From NCBI RefSeq assembly GCF_014195655.1, contig NZ_JACICD010000001.1, positions 906,682 to 970,681 of the forward strand: a stretch of 64,000 bases of DNA, in the 5' to 3' direction. This DNA is from Ancylobacter tetraedralis (GTDB lineage: Bacteria > Pseudomonadota > Alphaproteobacteria > Rhizobiales > Xanthobacteraceae). Both the position numbers and the translations under genes were made by a program. Positions within the stretch are counted from its first letter, which is position 1. The number at the start of each line of letters is the position of its first letter. A model generated the notes under the pieces. The model ran no database searches, was not told the origin of the DNA, and saw only the letters and a program-made list of their open reading frames with translations. Positions 37,343 through 45,050 of this stretch are shown in pieces.

Positions 37343-37888
37343 TCACGCCGCGGCGGCGAGGCCCGTTTCCCGCTGATACTGGATGAGGTCGAGCGATGGC
37401 GCCGCGCCCTTGCCGAGAAAGCCGCTGATCAGGCAATGGACCTGCCCGCGATGGTGGGTCTGGTGGTTGAACAGGTGGTCCAGCACGGTGGCGAGCGGCT
37501 GCTCGAATAATTGCCCGGCCGTGTTGGCATAGGCGAGCGGCGCCACCAGATCGGCCTCGCCGAGCCCCATGATGAACGCCAGAAGACGGGTATCCTCGGC
37601 CTCGCGCGCCGGGGTCAGCGCGGCGAGTGTCTCGAACAGGATCGTGTCGAGCCGGGAAGGCGCCTCGCCCGCGCCGGTGAGGCGGCGCATCCAGATCCGG
37701 TCCGTCACCAGAAGATGATTGAGCGTGCCGTGAACGGAGCCGAAGAAGGCGCCGCGCTCGGCACGGTATTGGTCTTCCGCGAGGCCGGCGGCGGCGCCAT
37801 AGAGGCGCCGGTTGGCCCAGCCATTATAGCCGGCCATCTGGCGATAGCGCGCGACGAAGAGGTCCGCGGCGGTAGGGGTAGGAGGCAT
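37343..37888 (-). CDS. DinB family protein
   Basis: A 181-residue four-helix-bundle protein. MAGYNGWANRRLY near the N-terminus, HLLVTDRIWMRRLTG in the middle and LDHLFNHQTHHRGQVHCLI near the C-terminus give the three metal-binding His positions of the DinB/YfiT group. The family contains thiol transferases and damage-induced proteins; no substrate is shown. GGAG lies nine bases before the ATG. Confidence 0.9.
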   Translation of the reverse strand: MPPTPTAADLFVARYRQMAGYNGWANRRLYGAAAGLAEDQYRAERGAFFGSVHGTLNHLLVTDRIWMRRLTGAGEAPSRLDTILFETLAALTPAREAEDTRLLAFIMGLGEADLVAPLAYANTAGQLFEQPLATVLDHLFNHQTHHRGQVHCLISGFLGKGAAPSLDLIQYQRETGLAAAA

Positions 37889-38121
37889 GAGCGCGGCTCC
37901 GGCGGTCTGTCTGATGTATGGCTATCATGCGCCGCACGCTGCGCGCCCGCCAATTCACAAGGGTGATGAGCGACACCACGCGGGCCGATCGATGGCGCCC
38001 GGCCTTGCTGCATTGCACAACCCATGACTGTGCTTGACGGCGTCGGGTTGTGGGTATGTCCTCCACCTGCGGCGCTTTGGCGCAATGGATGCGTCGAGAC
38101 GCGTCCGCGTTGGGGTTGGCT

Positions 38122-38814
38122 ATGAAGAAGTACGTCGCGGAATGTTTGGGCACCGCCGTGCTGGTGCTGTTCGGCTGCGGCTCGGTGGTTGTCACCGGCT
38201 TTGCCGAAGCGTCTCCCGTCTGGTTTCTCGCTGTGGCTTTTGCCTTTGGGCTCTCGGTGACGGCCATGGCCTATGGCATCGGGCCGATTTCGGGATGCCA
38301 CATCAATCCGGCCGTGAGCATCGGCGTCTGGGCGGCCGGGCGGCTGCCGGCCGGCGATCTGCTTGGCTACATCGTCGCGCAGGTGATCGGCGGCATCGCC
38401 GGGGCGGCCCTGCTCTACCTCATCATGTCCGGCAAGATCGGCGGATATGATGTCGCCGCCTCCGGCCTCGGGCAGAACGGGTGGGGGGAGGGCTATGGCC
38501 GCAATTTCGGCATCAGCACCGCCATCATCGCCGAACTGGTCGGCACGTTCGTGTTCCTGGTGGTGATCCTCGGGGCGACCGGCAGGGCGGGAACCACGCC
38601 CGTCGCCGGGCTCGCTATCGGTCTCACCCTGGTGCTGATCCACATCGTGTTCATTCCGGCGACCGGCGTGTCGGTCAACCCGGCGCGCAGCATCGGCCCG
38701 GCCGTGTTTGTCGGGGGCAAGGCGCTGGAACAGTTGTGGCTGTTCGTGGTGGTGCCGCCGATCGGCGCGCTGGTCGCCGGCCTGCTGTTCCGCGCCAAGG
38801 TGCTGGAAGACTGA
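38122..38814 (+). CDS. aqpZ: aquaporin Z
   Basis: Inner-membrane water channel of the MIP family, 230 residues, with six membrane helices. Two NPA boxes lie at 62-64 (GCHINPAVS) and 186-188 (VSVNPARS). By position the pore residues Phe42, His174 and Arg189 match those of the E. coli water channel, while the residue two before SVNPA is Val rather than Thr; this comparison is from memory and without an alignment. I used MKKYVAECLG at 38122; the longer frame from 38050 adds 24 unlikely residues. A GC-rich hairpin follows the stop. Confidence 0.93.
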   Translation: MKKYVAECLGTAVLVLFGCGSVVVTGFAEASPVWFLAVAFAFGLSVTAMAYGIGPISGCHINPAVSIGVWAAGRLPAGDLLGYIVAQVIGGIAGAALLYLIMSGKIGGYDVAASGLGQNGWGEGYGRNFGISTAIIAELVGTFVFLVVILGATGRAGTTPVAGLAIGLTLVLIHIVFIPATGVSVNPARSIGPAVFVGGKALEQLWLFVVVPPIGALVAGLLFRAKVLED

Positions 38815-38821
38815 GCCAAGG

Positions 38822-38851
38822 CCCCGGCCCCGCGACGTGGCGGGGCCGGGG
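38822..38851. terminator. GC-rich hairpin after aqpZ (terminator-like, no T-run)
   Basis: Perfect 12-bp stem (CCCCGGCCCCGC with its complement), six-base loop, seven bases after the aqpZ stop. No T-run follows, so termination would need Rho or the hairpin may only protect the message end. Confidence 0.5.
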
Positions 38852-39042
38852 ATGCCGAACGCGGCGCCGGGTCGGCGGGAACGGGCCGGTTCAGGTGTCC
38901 CGGAAAAACCGGAGCGAAGGCAGCTTCGCTCATGCCGCCGCAATCCCGGCTGAACGGCTCGTTGGCTGCCATTCATCTCGCGCCAGCCGGCGGGTCGTTC
39001 ATGCCGCCTCTGCCGGAAGACCCGGCAACCAGCGGAGCGGGC

Positions 39043-39079
39043 AAAAAAAGGCCCCGGCTCCTGGGGAGGGAGCCGGGGC
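39043..39079 (-). terminator. rho-independent terminator on the minus strand
   Basis: An 11-bp perfect stem (39051-39061 with 39069-39079) is followed, reading leftward, by seven T (complement of AAAAAAA at 39043-39049). It faces the small secreted-protein genes, about 190 bases after the stop at 39267, so it probably ends their transcript. Confidence 0.85.
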
Positions 39080-39266
39080 GCTATGGGCTCGCGTGGGGCT
39101 TGGGGGAGTGGGGATGCCGCGAGCCTAAGTCCTGAAAGCGATAGAAACCTGAAAGCGATAAAGTCCTGACGTCACGCAGCCTTCGATTTCGGCGGCCCGA
39201 ATCGGCAGGGCGGGTGAAACCGACGGAGTTTCATCGAAGTCCATCGCCGGGAGTAGCCGGCGGTAC

Positions 39267-39485
39267 TCAGTAGCAGACCGGGCGCTCGACCCGGACCATG
39301 CGGCCCGCATCGCTCATCCACCGCGCCTGCATCACGCAATCGCCCGCGACCGGCTCGGCCGGAATTTCCACGGTCGCCACCGTCTGCTGGCTCTTGAAGT
39401 AACCCGTCGCCGAGGCCGCGCCGCCGAACAATGCGCCGAAAGCCATCAAGGCGGCGATCATGCTGAGAGCGATTGTCTTCGACAT
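39267..39485 (-). CDS. small secreted cysteine-pair protein A (unknown function)
   Basis: A 72-residue exported protein starting MSKTIALSMIAALMAF. The hydrophobic signal region ends around residue 26 (ASA), giving a mature protein of about 46 residues. The mature part has exactly two cysteines, Cys50 and Cys71 (C-x20-C), separated by an Arg-rich stretch, and ends in CY. The start at 39485 has AAGGGG upstream. It resembles its neighbour at 39722-39937 in order, length, Cys spacing and MSK start, so the two look like duplicates. Function unknown. Confidence 0.75.
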   Translation of the reverse strand: MSKTIALSMIAALMAFGALFGGAASATGYFKSQQTVATVEIPAEPVAGDCVMQARWMSDAGRMVRVERPVCY

Positions 39486-39721
39486 ATCCGATCCCCTTTC
39501 CACCTTCCGGTGAAAAGTCACCGGACAGTTAGACCGTCATCATTCCATTCTCTACTCTGGATACACGACGCCACCTGTCATCCCGCTGTCGGGACAACCT
39601 TGCAGAACGTTCCAAAACGCGTTCCTGCATCCGTGGGAGCCTCATGCGATCCGTTAACGTGGTCTTAACGTATGTAGTGCTGATAAAGTTCCAAGCGCCA
39701 CTCATGAAGTCGTGAAGATAG

Positions 39722-39937
39722 CTATTCATCGAATACGCAGCGGCGGGCCATCTCGATCCGCGGCTGGCCAGTCGACACCAGACGCCGCTCCATGAAGCAG
39801 GTACGGTAACCTTGTGGCATCGCAGCATTCGCGCCCGCCGCGACAGCGACGGTGTCGGACAGCGCGAACTGCGCAGACAACATGGCCCCCGCCAGAACGA
39901 ACGTGGCTGCGACGGCCGGAAAAATCAGCTTGGACAT
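39722..39937 (-). CDS. small secreted cysteine-pair protein B (unknown function)
   Basis: A 71-residue exported protein starting MSKLIFPAVAATFVLAG, with signal cleavage probably between residues 25 and 39. The mature part has two cysteines, Cys47 and Cys67 (C-x19-C), with Arg-rich sequence between, then CVFDE. It lines up with protein A: T/D-C-x-M-x-x-R...R-x-x-R/P-x-C. GGGGTGG precedes the ATG at 39937. The 236-base gap to protein A and the terminator beyond suggest either one long transcript or two separate ones. A lone upstream frame to 39970 is not needed. Confidence 0.75.
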   Translation of the reverse strand: MSKLIFPAVAATFVLAGAMLSAQFALSDTVAVAAGANAAMPQGYRTCFMERRLVSTGQPRIEMARRCVFDE

Positions 39938-40177
39938 GTTCCACCCCGTTGCGGCCCGGCCGAGCGTCACGGCCCCTTGCCATCAACCAGATGCGCCTGC
40001 CGCGGTTCCGCCACAAGTGTGGTTCGAACGCTCCTTGCGCAGGAGCACGCTGACGTGATCGGGTCGCGCCCGCCCGCGGGCGGGGAAAACCTGGCGGGCT
40101 TCATCTTGTCGTGATGGGGCGCCCCCGTTATAAGCCGCAGCGAATTCGCCCCCTCTCAACTTCAAGGAACGAACGCC

Positions 40178-40600
40178 ATGGCGCTCGAGCGTACCTTTTC
40201 GATCCTCAAGCCCGACGCGACCCAGCGCAACCTGACGGGCGCCATCAACAGCTACATCGAGAAGGCCGGCCTGCGGATCGTCGCTCAGAAGCGCATCCAG
40301 CTGACCCGCGGCCAGGCCGAGACCTTCTACGCCGTGCACAAGGAGCGCCCCTTCTTCGGCGAGTTGGTCGAGTTCATGATCTCCGGCCCGATCGTCGTGC
40401 AGGTGCTCGAGGGCGAGAACGCTGTCGCCAAGCATCGTGAAGTGATGGGCGCCACCAACCCGGCCAATGCGGCCGAAGGCACCATCCGCAAGGATTTCGC
40501 CCTGTCGGTCGGCGAAAACTCGGCGCATGGCTCGGACAGCCTCGAGAACGCGCAGATCGAGATTGCCCAGTTCTTCGCGGGCAACGAGATCGTCGGCTGA
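40178..40600 (+). CDS. ndk: nucleoside-diphosphate kinase
   Basis: Transfers the gamma phosphate among nucleoside triphosphates; it completes dNTP and GTP supply after gmk. It is 140 residues with the phosphorylated His117 in NSAHGSDS, the [11 protein letters not shown] start and [16 protein letters not shown] precedes the ATG. A terminator follows the stop at 60 bases. Nothing is odd. Confidence 0.97.
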   Translation: MALERTFSILKPDATQRNLTGAINSYIEKAGLRIVAQKRIQLTRGQAETFYAVHKERPFFGELVEFMISGPIVVQVLEGENAVAKHREVMGATNPANAAEGTIRKDFALSVGENSAHGSDSLENAQIEIAQFFAGNEIVG

Positions 40601-40992
40601 TCGCCGAAGGGCTTCGGCACGCCGCCGCCGCAGTCTTGCGGCGAGGCTTCCGTTGAGTTCACACCCCATCTGGGTAGCCAGGTGGGGTGTTCTGTTTTTG
40701 CGCAGCGGCGTAAGCTTACGCAGCGCAGCACGGTCAATTCAACAAAATGCGAGCCATGGGGTTGGCCACCTCATGGATTATTATGTATGTTGTTGCCTTG
40801 GGCGCTGCGGGGGTCCGGCCACGGAGAAGTGGCCCGCAGCGGGGATGCCGTTATGGCGCGCCAAGAGCGCCCGGGAGTGGGCCCGCCGGAGCCACCTCCT
40901 CTTGCCTCACCGTTTCACGGCGCGCCAACGCCGAACGAGCCATATCTGGAGCTCGCCCGCACGCGCGGGCGGGGTGAGGGAAAATCAAGCCG
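40601..40992. other. intergenic region: ndk terminator and TerC leader
   Basis: About 390 bases. The first 100 hold the ndk 3' end and terminator. The rest, up to the TerC start, has high GC with several possible hairpins. Short open frames (for example from 40747) overlap several frames at once and I do not call them. The length allows a structured leader; see the finding on the TerC pair. Confidence 0.5.
40661..40699 (+). terminator. rho-independent terminator of ndk
   Basis: A 13-bp stem with one G-T pair (ACACCCCATCTGG at 40661-40673 with 40678-40690), four-base loop, followed by TCTGTTTTT. Confidence 0.85.
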
Positions 40993-41688
40993 ATGAGCTA
41001 CCTTGAGCCGCTATTCTGGCTAGCGCTGCTGAAAATCATTTGGATCAACGTCCTGCTGTCGGGCGACAATGCCGTGGTGATCGCCATGGCCTGCCGCTCG
41101 CTGCCCGACCGTATGCGCCGCACCGGCATGGTGCTGGGCGCCGCTGTCGCCGTCGGCATGCGCATCGTATTCACGGCCATCATCGCCGTGCTGCTGGGCC
41201 TGCCGTGGCTGCGGGTCATCGGGGCGCTTGCGCTCATGTATATCGCCGTCGACCTCGTCGTCCCCGAGGCGGAAGGCGAGGAGGGCGGCGTCACCGCCCA
41301 TGACAGCCTGTGGCGTGCCGTCGGCACCATTGCGGTGGCCGATCTCGTCATGAGCCTCGACAACGTCGTCGCCATCGCGGCGGTGGCGGACGGCAACTGG
41401 GTGCTGATCATCATCGGCCTGGTCATCTCCATCCCGATGATCATTGCCGGCGCGGCCCTCATCATGAACCTGCTCTCGCGCTTCCCCTTCCTGGTCTGGG
41501 CCGGCGCGGGCCTGCTCGGCTGGGTGGCCGGCGAAATGTTCCTGTCGGACATCAAGGTGGTCGAGTTTCTCGGCGAGGCCTCGGTGCACAGTCTGGAATA
41601 TGTGGCAGCGGCCGCCGGTGCGGCGCTGGTGCTGCTCATCGGCTGGACGATGACGCGGCTGCGGCGCCCGGCCCACCCGCACGCCTGA
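40993..41688 (+). CDS. TerC family integral membrane protein 1
   Basis: A 231-residue protein with about seven membrane segments. TerC signatures: WINVLLSGDNAVVIAMACRS near the N-terminus and IAVADLVMSLDNVVAIAAVA in the middle, each carrying Asp and Asn that bind metal in the family. TerC/Alx proteins export Mn2+ or are linked to tellurite resistance, so Mn efflux is the best guess. It is paralogous to the gene at 41972-42724 and precedes it in the same orientation. The ribosome binding site (GGTGAGGG) is rather far from the ATG. Confidence 0.9.
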   Translation: MSYLEPLFWLALLKIIWINVLLSGDNAVVIAMACRSLPDRMRRTGMVLGAAVAVGMRIVFTAIIAVLLGLPWLRVIGALALMYIAVDLVVPEAEGEEGGVTAHDSLWRAVGTIAVADLVMSLDNVVAIAAVADGNWVLIIIGLVISIPMIIAGAALIMNLLSRFPFLVWAGAGLLGWVAGEMFLSDIKVVEFLGEASVHSLEYVAAAAGAALVLLIGWTMTRLRRPAHPHA

Positions 41689-41716
41689 TCGCGTGAGGCG
41701 TTTCCCTCGCCTGTCG

Positions 41717-41749
41717 GCGCCCGCGACCTCATGGAGGCGCGGGCGCTTT
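41717..41749 (+). terminator. terminator of the first TerC gene
   Basis: A nine-base stem (GCGCCCGCG at 41717-41725 with 41738-41746), extended by an inner CCTC/GAGG helix, 28 bases after the stop and followed by TTTCAGTTT. The T-run is broken, so it may be partial. Confidence 0.7.
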
Positions 41750-41766
41750 CAGTTTGGCGGCACTCA

Positions 41767-41794
41767 TCTGGAGTACATTATAAAGTATTCCAGA
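41767..41794. promoter_or_regulatory. inverted repeat upstream of the second TerC gene
   Basis: A 10-bp arm (TCTGGAGTAC) is followed by an 8-base AT-rich centre and a near-complementary arm (GTATTCCAGA, nine of ten pairs Watson-Crick). The centre ATTATAAA could also be part of a -10 box. Operator-like, unproven. Confidence 0.35.
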
Positions 41795-41971
41795 AAAATG
41801 CCTCCACCCGCGCGCGCGGGGAGGCGGGACGGCGTGTGCCGTATCCTGTCCCGCGTCCCCGCTCGCCCGCCGGGCGCTCGCCTGATGTTCATGTGCGTTT
41901 TCGTGCCGGCCTGTGCCCGCCTCGCGCGAAAGCACCCCTGCGCTGCTGTCATTTTGACGATCTGAGAGGAC

Positions 41972-42724
41972 ATGATGGATTTCACCAGCCCGATTTTCTG
42001 GGTGGCGCTGCTGCAGATCATCTGGATCGATCTGCTGCTCTCCGGCGACAATGCCGTCGTCATCGCCCTTGCCTGCCGTTCGTTGCCGGAGAAGCAGCGT
42101 AAATGGGGCATCCTGCTCGGCGCCGGCGCGGCGGTATGCCTGCGCATCGTCTTCGCGCTGGCGGTCTCCTATCTGCTGGGCGTGCCGCTGCTGAAGGTGG
42201 TCGGCGCGCTGCTGCTGTTCTGGATCGCCGTCAAGCTGGTGCTGGACGAGGGTGGCGAGGCGCATCACATCGAGGGCGCGGACAGCCTGTGGAAGGCCGT
42301 TCGCACCATCGCCATCGCCGATGCGGTGATGAGCCTCGACAATGTGGTGGCCATTGCCGCCGCGGCGCGCGGCCATGCCGAGCTGTTCATCTTCGGCCTG
42401 CTGCTGACCATTCCGCTGATCATCTTCGGCTCGCAGCTGATCCTGAAGCTGATCTCGCGCTTCCCGATCCTCATCTGGTTCGGCGCGGCGCTGCTCGGCT
42501 GGATCGCCGGCGAGATGCTGGTGGGCGACAAGGTGGTGCTGGAGACGCTGCAGGGCTTCGCGCCGGGAATGGTCGAAAAGGTCGAGGATCCCAACGATCC
42601 GATCGGGCTGAAGCCGGCCTCGCTGCCGCACTACCTCATGGCGGTGCTGGGTGCGGTGTTCGTGGTCGGGTTCGGCTGGATCGTGAAGAGCCGCCGCTCG
42701 ACCGCCACGGTCGGTTCGCACTGA
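41972..42724 (+). CDS. TerC family integral membrane protein 2
   Basis: A 250-residue membrane protein, paralogue of the preceding gene. WIDLLLSGDNAVVIALACRS and IAIADAVMSLDNVVAIAAAA reproduce both Asp/Asn signatures. It differs mainly in a longer C-terminal half, with a polar loop (EKVEDPNDPIG) before the last helix. GAGAGGA precedes the ATG. It is separated from gene 1 by 283 bases and a terminator, so it may be controlled separately. Metal export (Mn2+) is the family expectation. Confidence 0.9.
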   Translation: MMDFTSPIFWVALLQIIWIDLLLSGDNAVVIALACRSLPEKQRKWGILLGAGAAVCLRIVFALAVSYLLGVPLLKVVGALLLFWIAVKLVLDEGGEAHHIEGADSLWKAVRTIAIADAVMSLDNVVAIAAAARGHAELFIFGLLLTIPLIIFGSQLILKLISRFPILIWFGAALLGWIAGEMLVGDKVVLETLQGFAPGMVEKVEDPNDPIGLKPASLPHYLMAVLGAVFVVGFGWIVKSRRSTATVGSH

Positions 42725-42757
42725 GCGCTCGACGCGCCGACGACTGTCAAATGAAGG

Positions 42758-42792
42758 GGCGCTCCGCTAGAATGCTGGCGGAGCGCCTTTTT
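42758..42792 (+). terminator. terminator of the second TerC gene, overlapping the next gene's start region
   Basis: A perfect 10-bp stem (GGCGCTCCGC at 42758-42767 with 42778-42787), ten-base loop, then TTTTT. The next start codon is at 42794. The right arm contains GGAG (42780-42783), which is the only visible ribosome binding site for that gene. Confidence 0.85.
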
Positions 42793-42793
42793 C

Positions 42794-44929
42794 ATGAATC
42801 AGCACATTTCCCCGACCGGCACCGGCTATTCCGCCTGCCCGCATGATTGCCCCTCGACCTGCGCGCTGGAGATCGACATCTCCGGCGGGCGCATCGGCCG
42901 GGTGCGCGGATCGAGCGGCAACAGCTACACGGCCGGCGTCATCTGCGCCAAGGTGGCGCGCTATGGCGAGCGGGCCAATCATCCGGACCGGCTGACCCAG
43001 CCGCTGCGCCGCATCGGCCCGAAGGGCGAGGGCGCTTTCGCCCCCATTTCCTGGGACGAGGCGCTGGACGAGATCGCCGGGCGCTTCAGGGAGGCCGAGA
43101 GCCGCCATGGCGCCGAGAGCGTGTGGCCCTATTACTATGCCGGCACGATGGGGCTGGTGATGCGCGACGGCATCAACCGGCTGACCCACGCCAAGGGCTA
43201 TTCGCGCTTCTTCTCCTCGATCTGCGTCAACCCGGCCTGGGGCGGCTTCATGGCCGGCACCGGCAAGCTCGCCGGGCCGGACCCGCGCGAAATCGGCAAG
43301 GCCGATCTCGTGGTGATCTGGGGCACCAATCCGGTGGCCACGCAGGTCAACGTGATGACCCACGCCATCCGCGCCCGCAAGGAACGCGGCGCGAAGATCG
43401 CGGTCATCGACGTCTATCGCTCGCCCACCATGGAACTGGCCGATATCCCCGTGCTGATTCGCCCCGGCACGGATGGCGCGCTGGCCTGCGCCATCATGCA
43501 TGTTCTGTTCCGCGACGATCTCGCCGATCGCGCCTATCTCGCCCGCTATGCCGACGATCCGGCCGGGCTGGAGGTGCATCTGGCCACGCGCACGCCGGAA
43601 TGGGCGGCGGCGATCACCGGACTACCGGCGGCGGAAATCGAGGCCTTCGCCGACGCCATCGGCCGCACGCCGAAGACCTTCATCCGCGCCGGCTACGGCT
43701 TCACCCGCTCGCGCAACGGCGCGGTGAACATGCACGCGGTGAGTTCGATCGCCACTGTCGCCGGCCTCTGGCAGCACGAGGGCGGGGGCGCCTTCCACAC
43801 CAATGGCGCGATTTTCCGCTGGAACAAGCAGATGATCGAGGGGCTGGACATTCCCGGCATCGCCACCCGCCGGCTCGACCAGTCGCGCATCGGCGACATC
43901 CTCACCGGCGATGCCGACGCGCTGCTCGGCGGGCCGCCGGTCACCGCCATGCTGATCCAGAGCACCAATCCGGTGTCGGTGGCGCCCGATCAGGAAAAGG
44001 TGCGGGCCGGCTTCGCGCGGGAGGACCTGTTCGTCGCCGTGCACGAGCAGTTCATGACCGAGACCGCGCGCATGGCCGACATCGTGCTGCCGGCGACCAT
44101 GTTCACCGAGCATGATGACCTCTACCAGGGCGGCGGCAATCAATATGTGATCCTCGGCCCGAAGCTGGTGGAGCCGCCGGGTGAATGCCGCTCGAACCAT
44201 GACGTGGTGTGCGCGCTGGCCGCGCGGCTCGGCGCCGAGCATGCGGGCTTTCACAAGTCATCGCGCGCGATCGTCGACTGGACCCTGCAGGCGACCGGGC
44301 GCGGCACGGTGGACGAACTGGAGGCCGCGCGCTTCCTCGACGTGCAGCCCGATTTCGAGACCGCGCATTACCTCAAGGGCTTCAACTGGCCCGATGGCCG
44401 GTTCCACCTGAAGCCGGACTGGGCCAGCGTGCCGTTCTCCCGCCCCGACAAGCCCTCCGCCCACCCGCCCTCCGCCCACCCGCCCTCCGCCCACCCGCCT
44501 GGCGCCCATCCCCCGATGCCGGAGTGGCCGGATCATTGGGACGTGATCGAGGAGGCGACTGACGACTTCCCCTTCCGGCTGGTGACGTCGCCGGCGCGTT
44601 CCTTCCTTAATTCCAGCTTCACCGAGACGCCCAGTTCCACAAAGCGCGAGAAGCGGCCGGAACTGATGATCCACCCGGAGGATGCGGCCGCGCTCGGCAT
44701 CGTCGCCGACGATCTCCTGCGCGTGGAGAGCCCGCGCGGGGCGGTGCTGTTGCATGCCCGGCTGTTCGACGGGATGCGCCGGGGCGTGGTCGTCGCGGAA
44801 TCGATCTGGCCGAACCGCGCGCATGCGGGCGGGCGCGGCATTAACAGCCTCACCGGGGCCGATCCGGTGGCGCCGTTCGGCGGCGCGGCGCTGCATGACA
44901 ACCGGGTGCGCATCGCGCGGCAGGGCTGA
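42794..44929 (+). CDS. molybdopterin-dependent oxidoreductase (bis-MGD, 4Fe-4S)
   Basis: A 711-residue enzyme of the DMSO-reductase superfamily. The N-terminal cluster motif has Cys15, Cys19, Cys23 and Cys51 (C-x3-C-x3-C-x27-C), a [4Fe-4S] set. Central domains carry WGTNPVATQVN and GYGFTRSRNG, and a C-terminal molydopterin dinucleotide binding domain ends in LHDNRVRIARQG. The Mo ligand seems to lie in the SSICVNPAWGG region, so Ser or Cys is possible. No signal peptide is seen, so it is cytoplasmic. A Pro/His-rich linker of four SAHPP-like repeats (residues 554-573) is unusual. Substrate unknown. No partner electron-transfer subunit lies beside it. Confidence 0.9.
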   Translation: MNQHISPTGTGYSACPHDCPSTCALEIDISGGRIGRVRGSSGNSYTAGVICAKVARYGERANHPDRLTQPLRRIGPKGEGAFAPISWDEALDEIAGRFREAESRHGAESVWPYYYAGTMGLVMRDGINRLTHAKGYSRFFSSICVNPAWGGFMAGTGKLAGPDPREIGKADLVVIWGTNPVATQVNVMTHAIRARKERGAKIAVIDVYRSPTMELADIPVLIRPGTDGALACAIMHVLFRDDLADRAYLARYADDPAGLEVHLATRTPEWAAAITGLPAAEIEAFADAIGRTPKTFIRAGYGFTRSRNGAVNMHAVSSIATVAGLWQHEGGGAFHTNGAIFRWNKQMIEGLDIPGIATRRLDQSRIGDILTGDADALLGGPPVTAMLIQSTNPVSVAPDQEKVRAGFAREDLFVAVHEQFMTETARMADIVLPATMFTEHDDLYQGGGNQYVILGPKLVEPPGECRSNHDVVCALAARLGAEHAGFHKSSRAIVDWTLQATGRGTVDELEAARFLDVQPDFETAHYLKGFNWPDGRFHLKPDWASVPFSRPDKPSAHPPSAHPPSAHPPGAHPPMPEWPDHWDVIEEATDDFPFRLVTSPARSFLNSSFTETPSSTKREKRPELMIHPEDAAALGIVADDLLRVESPRGAVLLHARLFDGMRRGVVVAESIWPNRAHAGGRGINSLTGADPVAPFGGAALHDNRVRIARQG
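44453..44512. repeat. 15-bp tandem repeat in the molybdopterin oxidoreductase gene
   Basis: Three identical 15-base units CCCTCCGCCCACCCG (44453-44467, 44468-44482, 44483-44497) and a fourth, degenerate copy (to 44512). They encode repeated PSAHP in a linker before the C-terminal domain. Confidence 0.92.
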
Positions 44930-45050
44930 GCGGCATCCCCTTTCGGCCGGCGTTCGCGCGAAAGCGCGCGCCCCTGCGGTATCGGAGGGAACCGATCGGC
45001 GGCCGGCGCGTCATATCGGCGACGCCGCCCATCAACCGGATCCCCTTGCC

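Larger units (their letters stand above)
38815..39266. other. intergenic region after aqpZ
   Basis: About 450 bases without a supportable gene. It holds a 12-bp hairpin directly after aqpZ (38822-38851) and a minus-strand terminator (39043-39079). The minus-strand stretch 39080-39266 would be the untranslated end of the small secreted-protein transcript. Confidence 0.6.

Noticed and set aside
40747..40977. short open frame with a hydrophobic start in the TerC leader
   Set aside because: Three overlapping frames of similar length occupy the same place, none has a clear ribosome binding site or codon pattern.
40700..41971. yybP-ykoY Mn2+ riboswitch upstream of the TerC genes
   Set aside because: I looked for the conserved GGGGAGUAG-type loop and found no convincing match in either leader; only a covariance search could settle it.
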